Below, piece after piece: positions 14,365-20,297 of a stretch of 20,297 nucleotides of DNA (position 1 is the stretch's first letter; every line of letters begins with the position of its first letter). Location: assembly GCA_020431945.1 (NCBI GenBank), contig JAGQHH010000369.1, forward strand, positions 1 through 20,297, in the 5' to 3' direction. The notes beneath the pieces are model-generated. The model saw nothing but the letters and a program-made list of their open reading frames with translations. It was not told the origin of the DNA and did not search any database. The DNA is from Cyanobacteria bacterium HKST-UBA02 (GTDB taxonomy: Bacteria > Cyanobacteriota > Vampirovibrionia > Obscuribacterales > Obscuribacteraceae). The position numbers and the translations under genes were made by a program.

Positions 14365-15156
14365 TCACAGAGAGCCTTTCTGCGGTGTGCTGAAAAGCTC
14401 CAGATCTTTTTTCTGCTCCACATTGAAAAAGATACTCTTCTTGTCCGGTCCGACCTCCTTGTATCCGGACGGAATCACAAAGGCCGAGGCCGGCATGGTG
14501 GCATCCTTCACGGAAAGCAGCTTGAGCATGAACCCCTGGCTGCCGTCGGTGCGTTTGCTCATAAGAATGATCGGGCAGCCTGATTGCCTGGGGATGCCGA
14601 ACAAGCGATAAACAATCGCGCCGGGCTTATCAAGCCCCGCTTGCGCCAGAGCAATGAGGTCCATCTCATTGCTCCTGGTCCCGGTCCCAAGAAAGCTGCC
14701 TTTCCAGGCGAAGCTCGAATCATAGTCGCCCTTGAAGACATAGAGCTTGCAGATACGATTCTGAACCCGGGCATCTCCTGTCCCGCTGGGTTTGACCAGC
14801 TCCTTTCGCACCGAATAGAGATAAAACGGGCTCAAATCCATCTTCATAGCCCGGGCATAAGGCAGCCGCTGAAACTGCCTGACGTCGTCACGAGAAAGCA
14901 CCACATCCCAGTCCGGCGCCACCGACCGGAGGCTGATACCGATAGACTTGCTGACTATCTTCAGGGCGCCGGACGAGATGAACATCTCATACACGCCGCT
15001 GGCGGTGCAGAGGAGTTTCAATTCCTGGCCCGCATAGCTTCGGGCTGCCGCGCTTTTGCCGTGTTTCTTCGCCAGACCAGCGCCGGGACAGACGAGCACG
15101 ACAAAAGAGGCAACTAAAAATAAGAGTGCTCTTCTCGGCACCGGCATCGACCCCAT
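14365..15156 (-). CDS. Exported protein of unknown function, paralog of the 8370-9158 product
   Basis: This encodes 263 aa from the ATG at 15156. An ATG at 15147 is also possible, and neither has a convincing Shine-Dalgarno. The frame is open to 15243, but that would overlap the divergent TPR gene. The signal peptide is MGSMPVPRRALLFLVASFVV, ending about GLA before KKHG. The mature part is beta-rich (YEMFISSGALKIVSKSIGIS, WDVVLSRDDVRQFQRL). Near its C-terminus, SAFVIPSGYKEVG and KKSIFFNVEQKKDLELF parallel FTLPKGFKKAG, AAFYLS and DLEDFF of the gene at 8370, and the proteins have nearly equal length. It lies upstream of the toxin-antitoxin operon on the same strand. A LolA/DUF4412-like fold is a guess; role unknown. 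Confidence 0.72.
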   Translation of the reverse strand: MGSMPVPRRALLFLVASFVVLVCPGAGLAKKHGKSAAARSYAGQELKLLCTASGVYEMFISSGALKIVSKSIGISLRSVAPDWDVVLSRDDVRQFQRLPYARAMKMDLSPFYLYSVRKELVKPSGTGDARVQNRICKLYVFKGDYDSSFAWKGSFLGTGTRSNEMDLIALAQAGLDKPGAIVYRLFGIPRQSGCPIILMSKRTDGSQGFMLKLLSVKDATMPASAFVIPSGYKEVGPDKKSIFFNVEQKKDLELFSTPQKGSL

Positions 15157-15179
15157 CAAGCCAGTATTATGATTAAAAC

Positions 15180-15896
15180 ATGATTGGAAGACCGAAACGA
15201 ACAGCCCAGAAACTCCATGCCCTGCTTGCCCTGGCGGGAGCAATTCTTCTTACCGCCGGTCTTCCAGTCCGGGGAGCCCCGAATTATCTGCTTCAAGCAC
15301 AGCAATGCCTTGACAAGAAACAATACCGGAAGGTCATCGACTATGCCAGCCGGGTGATTCTGACGAGCCCCAACAATGCCCGGGCCTATTTCGTGCGCGG
15401 CATAGCTTATACCGAGCTCGACCAGGCACAGAAAGGTCTGGCCGATCTCGACCGATCCATGAAACTCGATCCAAAAGTCTCTCCCTGTCTCGTCCATGAC
15501 ATGCGGGCTCGCTGCTATATCACGCTCGAGCAGAACCAGAAGGCACGCACCGAGCTCGAGAAAGCAAACAAGATCGATCCCCAGGGCTGGCGATACAGAC
15601 GGGTCGGCGAGATCGACTGCCAACTGGGCAAACAAGACCAGGCTATGGCGAGCTTTACCAGAGCAATCGAGACCGGTCCGAAAGATGTCTGGAACTATCG
15701 AGCCCGGGGCGACCTGCTTTTCAGACAAAAGCGCTACGTCCAGGCTCTCAGCGATTACAACCAGGCAGTCAAAATAGTCCCGAAAGAGCCCGGACCCTAT
15801 GGGGTCAGATCGAAGATCTATGACAAGCTGGGAAAGAAAGACCTGGCGAAAAAGGATCTGGAGAAGTGCAACGAGCTATCGGACTTCTCTTTCTGA
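15180..15896 (+). CDS. Small exported TPR-repeat protein
   Basis: This is a 238-aa protein with a signal peptide (residues 1-33; MIGRPKRTAQK, a hydrophobic core, then VRGA before PNY). About six TPRs run from residue 34 to 230 (YRKVIDYASRVILTSPNN, ARTELEKANKIDP, QAMASFTRAIETGPKD, YVQALSDYNQAVKIVPKE). Unlike the TPR protein at 7007-8248, it has no lipobox Cys and is probably a free periplasmic scaffold. No Shine-Dalgarno stands before the ATG. Only 23 bp separate it from the divergent start at 15156, so the promoters must overlap or lie inside the neighbouring gene. Confidence 0.83.
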   Translation: MIGRPKRTAQKLHALLALAGAILLTAGLPVRGAPNYLLQAQQCLDKKQYRKVIDYASRVILTSPNNARAYFVRGIAYTELDQAQKGLADLDRSMKLDPKVSPCLVHDMRARCYITLEQNQKARTELEKANKIDPQGWRYRRVGEIDCQLGKQDQAMASFTRAIETGPKDVWNYRARGDLLFRQKRYVQALSDYNQAVKIVPKEPGPYGVRSKIYDKLGKKDLAKKDLEKCNELSDFSF

Positions 15897-15899
15897 AAT

Positions 15900-16232
15900 T
15901 CACAGAGCAGCCAGGCCGACTGCAGCAATCGAGTTGAATCTCGAAGAAACGGCCGACTCAGAATCCCCTCTCGCTCGGGACAGGTGCTTTACCTCGTGCC
16001 TGGCTCGCGAGTAGCTCCACTGCCCTGTGACGCTGTCGAGCTCCAGAATATCGCTAGAGTCCTTGTTGGAGGTGACAATTCGGTAGATGGAACGATCTTT
16101 CCTTCGATGAACCACTATCGACTCGTCGCCGGCAACGAATACTTCGATCAGCTCGTCCGGGAACAGCAACCGATCGCAACTCGACTTCGAGGCTTGCTCA
16201 ATCTGGCTATTTCGGTCTTCTTGATTCGACAT
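15900..16232 (-). CDS. Small hypothetical protein
   Basis: This is a 110-aa protein that I do not recognise. The ATG has GAGGAAC about 9 nt upstream. The sequence is hydrophilic with a beta-strand-like core (LIEVFVAGDESIVVHRRKD, SIYRIVTSN, DILELDSVTGQWSYSR), followed by a short hydrophobic end (SIAAVGLAAL). There is no signal peptide. It lies 93 bp downstream of the rhomboid gene on the same strand and its stop is 3 bp from the convergent TPR gene's stop. An overlapping plus-strand frame (15984-16325) exists, but the ribosome-binding site and snug fit favour this strand. Confidence 0.55.
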   Translation of the reverse strand: MSNQEDRNSQIEQASKSSCDRLLFPDELIEVFVAGDESIVVHRRKDRSIYRIVTSNKDSSDILELDSVTGQWSYSRARHEVKHLSRARGDSESAVSSRFNSIAAVGLAAL

Positions 16233-16282
16233 TTTCGTACTGTTCCTCTATCGCTCTTTCCGGAATCGGGCTACTGCCTTCC

Positions 16283-16300
16283 CTACACCCTCCGGTGTAG
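16283..16300 (-). terminator. Short hairpin downstream of the rhomboid gene (weak)
   Basis: CTACACC and GGTGTAG form a 7-bp stem with a 4-nt loop between the rhomboid stop (16326) and the next gene. There is no T-tract, so it may be an mRNA hairpin rather than a terminator. Confidence 0.3.
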
Positions 16301-16325
16301 AAAGTTGCGCAAGCTCATCGGGTGA

Positions 16326-17261
16326 TCAATTGTGCTTGCGAGTGCTCCTGTGAGTTCTATGTGACTTGTGCCCATGCTTGTGAGGCTTCGCGGTCTTGCT
16401 TGCCCGGGCAGCAGGTTTTGCTTTGGAAGGAGGCGTCGCCGACTCCACGGAAGACGGGGCCGAAGAAGCAACCGCCGGGCTGGACTGGCACTGGTTCCAG
16501 AAAAAGATGGAGCCGCCGGCAAGCGCCAGACAGGTGAAAACAACGGTCAGCACGGACCGGGTGACATTGGTGGCGGGCTCCCGGACAGCGTTGAACTCGC
16601 GGCTGTTGGGGCCGGCTTCCCCACAGAGCCGGAAAAGCATGACGATCAGAAGTCCGGCGGCGAATCCACCGATATGTGCATACCAGGCGATGCCATCTAC
16701 TTCGAAGGAGAGACAGGCATACTGAAGGAGCAGCCAGGCCCCGATCATGCTCCAGGCCGGGACTTTGTAGGTGCGGGCGGCCAGGAAGAAGGCGTCGTCG
16801 CCCCACCAGGTCTTCAGTTTCGCATCCGGGAAGAGCACCAGATAAGCGCCCATGACACCAGCTATGGCGCCACTGGCACCGATCACCGGCTCCAGAGAAG
16901 CAGGATAGGCGAGAACATGAGCCAGTCCGCCCATGATGCCGCAGGTGACATAAAACAACAAATAATTGAGGTGACCGAAATGCTCCTCGACATTGTCGCC
17001 GAAGATAAAGAGAAACCATAGATTGCCGAGCAGATGGCCGAAGCCGGCATGCATGAACATGCATGTGACAAGAGTAAGGAGCTGAGCCGTGCTCGTATCG
17101 TTGAGGAAATGCCCGGGCACGAGACCGTATTGAGCTATGCTCGCCTCGAAACTCCCGAAACCAGAGAGCTGGTAAACAAAGGCAGCCACCGTCACCAGTA
17201 TCAAGAACCAGTTAACGAGCGGAACGCTCCGCATATCGTTTTCGTCGCCGAGTATTATCAT
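16326..17261 (-). CDS. Rhomboid-family intramembrane serine protease with a basic, His-rich C-terminal tail
   Basis: This is a 311-aa multi-pass inner-membrane protein. The rhomboid hallmarks are present: HAGFGHLLGN (71-80, HxxxN), GASGAIAG with catalytic Ser130, and YAHIGGFAAG with catalytic His196. Rhomboids cleave substrates within or beside transmembrane helices using this Ser-His dyad. A further hydrophobic segment (about 235-255) follows the six-helix core. The last 55 or so residues are a linker rich in Pro/Ser/Ala/Lys, ending in a Lys/His/Arg tract (KPHKHGHKSHRTHRSTRKHN). GAGGA precedes the ATG. It lies 149 bp downstream of serS on the same strand. The substrate is unknown. Confidence 0.92.
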   Translation of the reverse strand: MIILGDENDMRSVPLVNWFLILVTVAAFVYQLSGFGSFEASIAQYGLVPGHFLNDTSTAQLLTLVTCMFMHAGFGHLLGNLWFLFIFGDNVEEHFGHLNYLLFYVTCGIMGGLAHVLAYPASLEPVIGASGAIAGVMGAYLVLFPDAKLKTWWGDDAFFLAARTYKVPAWSMIGAWLLLQYACLSFEVDGIAWYAHIGGFAAGLLIVMLFRLCGEAGPNSREFNAVREPATNVTRSVLTVVFTCLALAGGSIFFWNQCQSSPAVASSAPSSVESATPPSKAKPAARASKTAKPHKHGHKSHRTHRSTRKHN

Positions 17262-17410
17262 CAGGTTCGGTCCTCATTTATGGCACGAAACGAAGAAACA
17301 GCGGCTGCCGTGTCGCTGCCCCGTCGCTATATCGATTTAATAGATCTGATTGACCAGAATTCTTCGATTGTTACAAGAATACAACAGCCCGCTTGACAAC
17401 CTTCCGGTTT

Positions 17411-18679
17411 TCACAAACCTTTTAAAATCGTTCCCGGCATATATGGGCGCAGAGCCTCGGGAACGGTCACTGTGCCGTCTCGGTTCTGATAGTTCTCGAT
17501 GATCGCGATCAATATGCGCGGGCTGGCGATGGCAGTATTGTTGAGGGTATAGGCAAAGCGTTTGCCTTTGCCCTCTCGCACCCGAATTTTCAAGCGTCGC
17601 GCCTGAAAATCATTGAGGGTCGAGCACGAATGTGTCTCGCCGAAGGCGCCTCGACTGGGCATCCAGGCTTCGATATCGTGCTTGCGCACCTGTCCCTGAC
17701 CCATATCTCCGGTAGCGACGGCGACCACGCGATAGGCGAGACCGAGCTCTTGCATGATCGCCTCGGCATTGCCCAGAAGCTCGTAATGAAGGCGTTCCGC
17801 CTCAGCCTCATCGGGGCGGCAGATGACTACCTGCTCTACCTTCTGGAACTGGTGCACCCGATAGAGCCCGCGAGTATCTCGACCGGCAGCGCCAGCCTCC
17901 CGACGATAGCATGTCGAGATGCCGGCCAGGCGCAGGGGAAGCTCGCCCTCCTCGAATATACGATCGGCATTGAGCGCCACCAGAGCGACTTCCGATGTGC
18001 CGGCTAAGACCAGATCATCCCGCTCGAGACGGTAGGCGTTCTCCTCGCCCAGAGGGAAGTAACCGGTACCGACCATTGCCGGGGGACGCACCATATGCGG
18101 CACCACCACGGGAGTGAACCCGCGCCGGGCGATGCGATCGATCGCAAATCGTATTACTGCCAGCTCGAGCAATGCGGCGTCACCGAGCAGGGCATAGGCG
18201 CGCGAGCCTGCGAACCGGCGCGGACCTTCGCAGTCGACCAGCCCGTGCCGGGCGAGAATCTCCATATGATCCAGAGGCTCGAAGTCGAAGCTCCTGATCT
18301 CTCCATGACGATTGATCTCGACATTGTCGGCATCGCTCGCGCCCCGGGGCACGTCGTCGGCCGGCACACTGGGCACCAGGAGCATGAGCCTCTCGAATTC
18401 AATCTCAATCTCTTTGAGCTCTTGTCTCAAACGCGCCAGCTCGGCACCGGCGTCCCTCGAGCTCTCCATCAGTATTTTCTCAGCCCCTTCAGGCTGGGCG
18501 CCTTTGATCTTTCGCGTCACTTGATTCTTCAGAGCCTGCAATGCCTCGACTCGCTCGGTGAGCGCGCGCCTGCTCTCGCCAAGCTCCAGAAGCCGCCCGA
18601 TATCGACAGCTATACCCTTGTCTGCGGCAGCCTTCTCGACAAGCTCCCTGTTTGTCTTGATAAATTTGATGTCGAGCAT
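17411..18679 (-). CDS. serS: Seryl-tRNA synthetase
   Basis: This is a 422-aa cytoplasmic class II aminoacyl-tRNA synthetase that charges tRNA-Ser with serine. The N-terminal coiled-coil arm (MLDIKFIKTNRELVEKAAAD to about residue 110) binds the long variable arm of tRNA-Ser. Motif 1 lies in the LLELAVIRFAIDRIARRGF region. TSE of the serine-binding loop is in AGTSEVALVAL. Motif 2 is ISTCYRREAGAAGRDTRGLY with HQFQKVEQ after it, and motif 3 is LNNTAIASPRILIAIIENYQ. The frame is open 58 codons further upstream, but GGAGA and family alignment fix the ATG at 18679. An intrinsic terminator lies in its leader, 33-61 nt before the start. Confidence 0.95.
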   Translation of the reverse strand: MLDIKFIKTNRELVEKAAADKGIAVDIGRLLELGESRRALTERVEALQALKNQVTRKIKGAQPEGAEKILMESSRDAGAELARLRQELKEIEIEFERLMLLVPSVPADDVPRGASDADNVEINRHGEIRSFDFEPLDHMEILARHGLVDCEGPRRFAGSRAYALLGDAALLELAVIRFAIDRIARRGFTPVVVPHMVRPPAMVGTGYFPLGEENAYRLERDDLVLAGTSEVALVALNADRIFEEGELPLRLAGISTCYRREAGAAGRDTRGLYRVHQFQKVEQVVICRPDEAEAERLHYELLGNAEAIMQELGLAYRVVAVATGDMGQGQVRKHDIEAWMPSRGAFGETHSCSTLNDFQARRLKIRVREGKGKRFAYTLNNTAIASPRILIAIIENYQNRDGTVTVPEALRPYMPGTILKGL

Positions 18680-18711
18680 TTCTCTCTCTCCAGTAAACCC
18701 CAGCAAAAGCC

Positions 18712-18740
18712 AAATAAAAAGCGAGCCCCCGGGGGCTCGC
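18712..18740 (-). terminator. Intrinsic terminator inside the serS leader
   Basis: On the minus strand a perfect 20-bp palindrome (18721-18740, GCGAGCCCCC joined to its complement) would fold as an 8-bp GC stem with a CCGG loop. It is followed directly by TTTTTATTT. It lies between the predicted serS promoter and the serS start, in the transcript's own direction. It may attenuate serS or end a short RNA of about 130 nt. Confidence 0.75.
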
Positions 18741-18852
18741 CGCGACAACTTCGTAGAATCTGCTCCAGCTACAAAGCGCGTCCGGACGGCCCCGACGAAC
18801 AAGACGAAGAGGAGGAAGAGGACCGGCGCTCTGTGTGGAATTGCATTATCCA

Positions 18853-18881
18853 ACTAAAACACGGGCATGCCGACGTGTCAA
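18853..18881 (-). promoter_or_regulatory. Putative serS promoter
   Basis: A perfect TTGACA (18876-18881) is followed after 17 bp by TTTAGT (18853-18858; 4 of 6 with TATAAT). A second TTGACA lies 11 bp upstream (18887-18892). The resulting leader would be about 167 nt. The 303-bp gap between serS and the divergent YchJ-like gene holds this leader, its terminator and the divergent promoter; I see no further gene in it. Confidence 0.5.
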
Positions 18882-18945
18882 TCGTTTGTCAAAATTTCAT
18901 AACGCCGATCACGAGAGGGAGACCCCGGCATCACCTGCAGTACCA

Positions 18946-18951
18946 TATAAT
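18946..18951 (+). promoter_or_regulatory. Putative -10 box of the SEC-C protein gene
   Basis: A perfect TATAAT lies 31 bp before the ATG at 18983. I see no consensus -35 at 17 bp. The leader would be about 25 nt and carries no clear Shine-Dalgarno. Confidence 0.45.
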
Positions 18952-18982
18952 AAGCACGAGAGATTATCAGCGAGTACATTCC

Positions 18983-19393
18983 ATGAGCAAGTACAATCCC
19001 TGCCCCTGCCGGAGCAAAGAGCTCTACCACAAATGTTGCAAGCAGTTCCACGAAGGCTCTGCGCCGGACAGCGCCCTCAGCCTGATGCGCTCTCGCTATT
19101 CGGCCTATGCCATGGAGATGCCCGATTACATAATCGATACTACCCATCCGGACAATCCCGCCTACAGCAGCGATCGCCCGGGCTGGCAGCGCGAGCTCGC
19201 GGCATTCTCCCGAATCACGACTTTCGAAGACCTGCGCATTCTCGAGAGCGAAGAGGGCAAGAGCACTGCCGTGGTGAAGTTCAAAGCGATGCTACGCCAG
19301 GGCGATCGGGATATCTCTTTCACCGAGACCAGCCGCTTCGAGAAGGTGGACGGTCGCTGGCTCTACAAAGACGGCGATATCGAGAGCGCTTGA
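18983..19393 (+). CDS. YchJ-like SEC-C motif protein (UPF0225)
   Basis: This is a 136-aa cytoplasmic protein. The SEC-C zinc-binding motif is at the N-terminus (CPCRSKELYHKCC, residues 7-19: C7, C9, C18, C19; CxC-x8-CC). It is followed by the YchJ core, with SLMRSRYSAYAMEMPDYI and TTHP, then the NTF2-like second half: FEDLRILESEEGKSTAVVKF, FTETSRFEKVDGRWLYKDG. The E. coli relative is slightly longer and has a second SEC-C motif at its C-terminus, which is absent here. The biochemical role is not established. The open frame extends far upstream, but the ATG at 18983 begins the conserved region. It is divergent from serS and convergent with the CsgG-like gene (13-bp gap). Confidence 0.9.
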   Translation: MSKYNPCPCRSKELYHKCCKQFHEGSAPDSALSLMRSRYSAYAMEMPDYIIDTTHPDNPAYSSDRPGWQRELAAFSRITTFEDLRILESEEGKSTAVVKFKAMLRQGDRDISFTETSRFEKVDGRWLYKDGDIESA

Positions 19394-19406
19394 ATCAATC
19401 GAGATC

Positions 19407-20051
19407 CTAGCGCCCCACCGCCGACGCGATTTTTTCTGACAGGTAAGAAGCCACTTCCGGTAGCTGAACATCTTTGAACGTGTCATAGACGGTCTTGCCG
19501 GTCTTTCTTGTGAATGCCTTGGTCATGAACTTCTTGAGAGTCTCGCTCCAGACGCTTTGCCCTGTCCGGGCATCCACGATCTGGGTGGTGAGGGTGACTG
19601 CATAAGCATCTTTCAAGACCGTATTGCCATCGAACTCGGCACGATCGATAGTGCCGATCACGAAATAGCGCGCTCCGAGCTTGGCGGCGAGATCGGGACT
19701 GAAAGGCTTGCCGACTTCGACTTTGGAGGTCTCCATGGCTTGTTTTAAATCAGGCAGCGGCACTACCGTGGCTCCCAGGCGTTTCTCCAGAGTGCTGGTG
19801 AGCGTTTTCTGCAGATCATCGCTGAGACCGGTCATGGTCCCTTTGCCGGGCACCTCCAGCTTGCTCTTTATCTTCCAGATCTCATCGGCGTCAAGATCGA
19901 CAATCACCGGACCCTTGAATCTCATCACCGCGATTTTAGTGCCCGAGTCGTTCTTGGCGGCGTCCTCGGCACAGGCAGGTCGAGAGCCGGTCGCCACTAG
20001 CGTGGCTGCTGCCAGACAGGTTGAGAGAGCTATAGAAAGAAATTTCCGCAT
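19407..20051 (-). CDS. Exported CsgG/LpoB-like protein
   Basis: This is a 214-aa protein with a Sec signal peptide (residues 1-28; MRKFLSIALS, then Ala/Leu-rich, ending ACA before ED). The mature part has the alternating pattern of the CsgG/LpoB/TolB-N anticodon-binding-like fold. It begins KIAVMRFKGPV, then a helix DDLQKTLTSTLEKRLGATVV. Next come PLPDLKQAMETSK, AAKLGARYFVIGTIDRAEFD, and strands AYAVTLTTQIVDARTGQSV and WSETLKKF. CsgG-family proteins are usually lipoproteins of the outer membrane. This one lacks a lipobox Cys and is probably soluble in the periplasm. GGAGG lies 11 nt before the ATG, and a TATAAT box about 50 bp upstream. Its partner is unknown. Confidence 0.78.
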   Translation of the reverse strand: MRKFLSIALSTCLAAATLVATGSRPACAEDAAKNDSGTKIAVMRFKGPVIVDLDADEIWKIKSKLEVPGKGTMTGLSDDLQKTLTSTLEKRLGATVVPLPDLKQAMETSKVEVGKPFSPDLAAKLGARYFVIGTIDRAEFDGNTVLKDAYAVTLTTQIVDARTGQSVWSETLKKFMTKAFTRKTGKTVYDTFKDVQLPEVASYLSEKIASAVGR

Positions 20052-20099
20052 TTAATCAAATCCTCCCCGGCTCGAGAAAAAACGATCCGAGCCTGGAGC

Positions 20100-20105
20100 A
20101 TTATA
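20100..20105 (-). promoter_or_regulatory. Putative -10 box of the CsgG-like gene
   Basis: A perfect TATAAT on the minus strand lies 48 bp before the ATG at 20051. The -35 position falls within the neighbouring hairpin and does not match consensus. Confidence 0.45.
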
Positions 20106-20122
20106 GCCTCTCGAAAGGGGGA

Positions 20123-20147
20123 CGCATGGCCCCATAAGGGCCATGCG
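20123..20147 (-). terminator. Hairpin terminator of the gene entering from the right edge
   Basis: A perfect 10-bp stem (CGCATGGCCC / GGGCCATGCG) with a 5-nt loop lies 31 bp after the stop of the partial gene at 20178. On the minus strand it is followed by a pyrimidine tract with few T's (TCCCCCTTTC), so it is an imperfect intrinsic terminator. Confidence 0.55.
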
Positions 20148-20177
20148 CTCCGGGAATCGCAGTGAAATCGCTGAAAC

Positions 20178-20297
20178 TTATGCAGACTCGGCAAGCCGGC
20201 GGGCAGGCGCATCCTTGCGGGAATCAGTACAGAGACCGGCGAGCTGGCGGACGGCCTCCGCCACAGTGAGCTCGCCCTGCCGCACCTCCATCTGCAA
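20178..20297 (-). CDS. 3' end of an unidentified gene
   Basis: Reading the minus strand from the window edge gives 39 open codons ending at TAA (20178-20180). The visible residues are LQMEVRQGELTVAEAVRQLA, then GLCTDSRKDAPARRLAESA: an amphipathic helix and a charged tail. The family cannot be told from this. A terminator-like hairpin shortly after the stop supports a real gene end here. The frame is open to the window edge, so the rest lies outside. Confidence 0.5.
   Translation of the reverse strand: MQMEVRQGELTVAEAVRQLAGLCTDSRKDAPARRLAESA

Noticed and set aside
15984..16325. Plus-strand frame of 113 codons opposite the small hypothetical protein.
   Set aside because: It has no ribosome-binding site and an odd composition. 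The minus-strand frame has both a site and a snug fit between neighbours.
18716..18800. T-box riboswitch in the serS leader.
   Set aside because: GTTGTCGCGG resembles part of a T-box, but the UGGN tRNA-pairing bulge and specifier loop cannot be found.
18680..18853. In-frame upstream extension of serS with two hydrophobic stretches.
   Set aside because: It runs through the terminator hairpin and the predicted promoter. SerRS alignment and GGAGA place the start at 18679.
18095..18982. Long plus-strand extension upstream of the YchJ-like gene.
   Set aside because: It is antisense to serS. The conserved YchJ region starts at the ATG at 18983.
1..20297. CRISPR array, IS element, prophage or rRNA.
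   Set aside because: I saw no spaced direct repeats with spacers, transposase or phage-type proteins, or rRNA-like sequence.

Overview
The window is GC-rich (by eye mid-to-high 50s %), densely coded bacterial DNA with about two dozen genes on both strands and very short gaps. Two uncharacterised proteins have canonical EF-hand loops, three are Sec-exported or lipidated TPR proteins, and two are paralogous exported proteins of unknown role. One start has an unusually complete Shine-Dalgarno (AGGAGGTGAT). There is no rRNA, tRNA, IS element, phage gene or CRISPR array. Inference only: this mix resembles non-photosynthetic relatives of Cyanobacteria (Vampirovibrionia/Melainabacteria, Obscuribacterales type). 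No marker gene here proves that.

Layout. 1-2.8 kb: 3' part of a HlyD-type membrane fusion protein, converging on a small exported protein and a hypothetical protein with a repeat-encoded acidic tail. 2.8-5.1 kb: a TPR protein, then a PDZ protein whose start overlaps the stop of a 17-codon upstream ORF built on a 9-bp tandem repeat. 5.1-7 kb: an exported HAD acid phosphatase-like protein divergent from a flavodoxin-fold quinone reductase fused to a muconolactone isomerase-like domain. 7-9.2 kb: a TPR lipoprotein divergent from an exported protein paralogous to one at 14.4-15.2 kb. 9.2-12.2 kb: two EF-hand proteins around an atypical SDR; the EF-hand genes share a 16-nt leader element. A strong hairpin at 12221-12245 separates them from an exported SAM methyltransferase. 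13-14.3 kb: a GNAT acetyltransferase abutting a Phd/PIN toxin-antitoxin operon with its own promoter and an operator-like direct repeat. 14.4-17.3 kb: the second exported paralog, a TPR protein, a small hypothetical protein and a rhomboid protease with a basic His-rich tail. 17.4-19.4 kb: serS, with an intrinsic terminator inside its own leader, divergent from a YchJ-like SEC-C protein. 19.4-20.3 kb: an exported CsgG/LpoB-like protein and the 3' end of one more gene.

By count, envelope functions dominate (HlyD, TPR proteins, CsgG-like, exported phosphatase, exported methyltransferase, rhomboid). The genes do not form one pathway. Most transcription units are one to three genes long and are often convergent or divergent. 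The most promising leads are the EF-hand family with its shared leader, the serS leader terminator, the reductase-isomerase fusion, the repeat-based upstream ORF and the exported methyltransferase.
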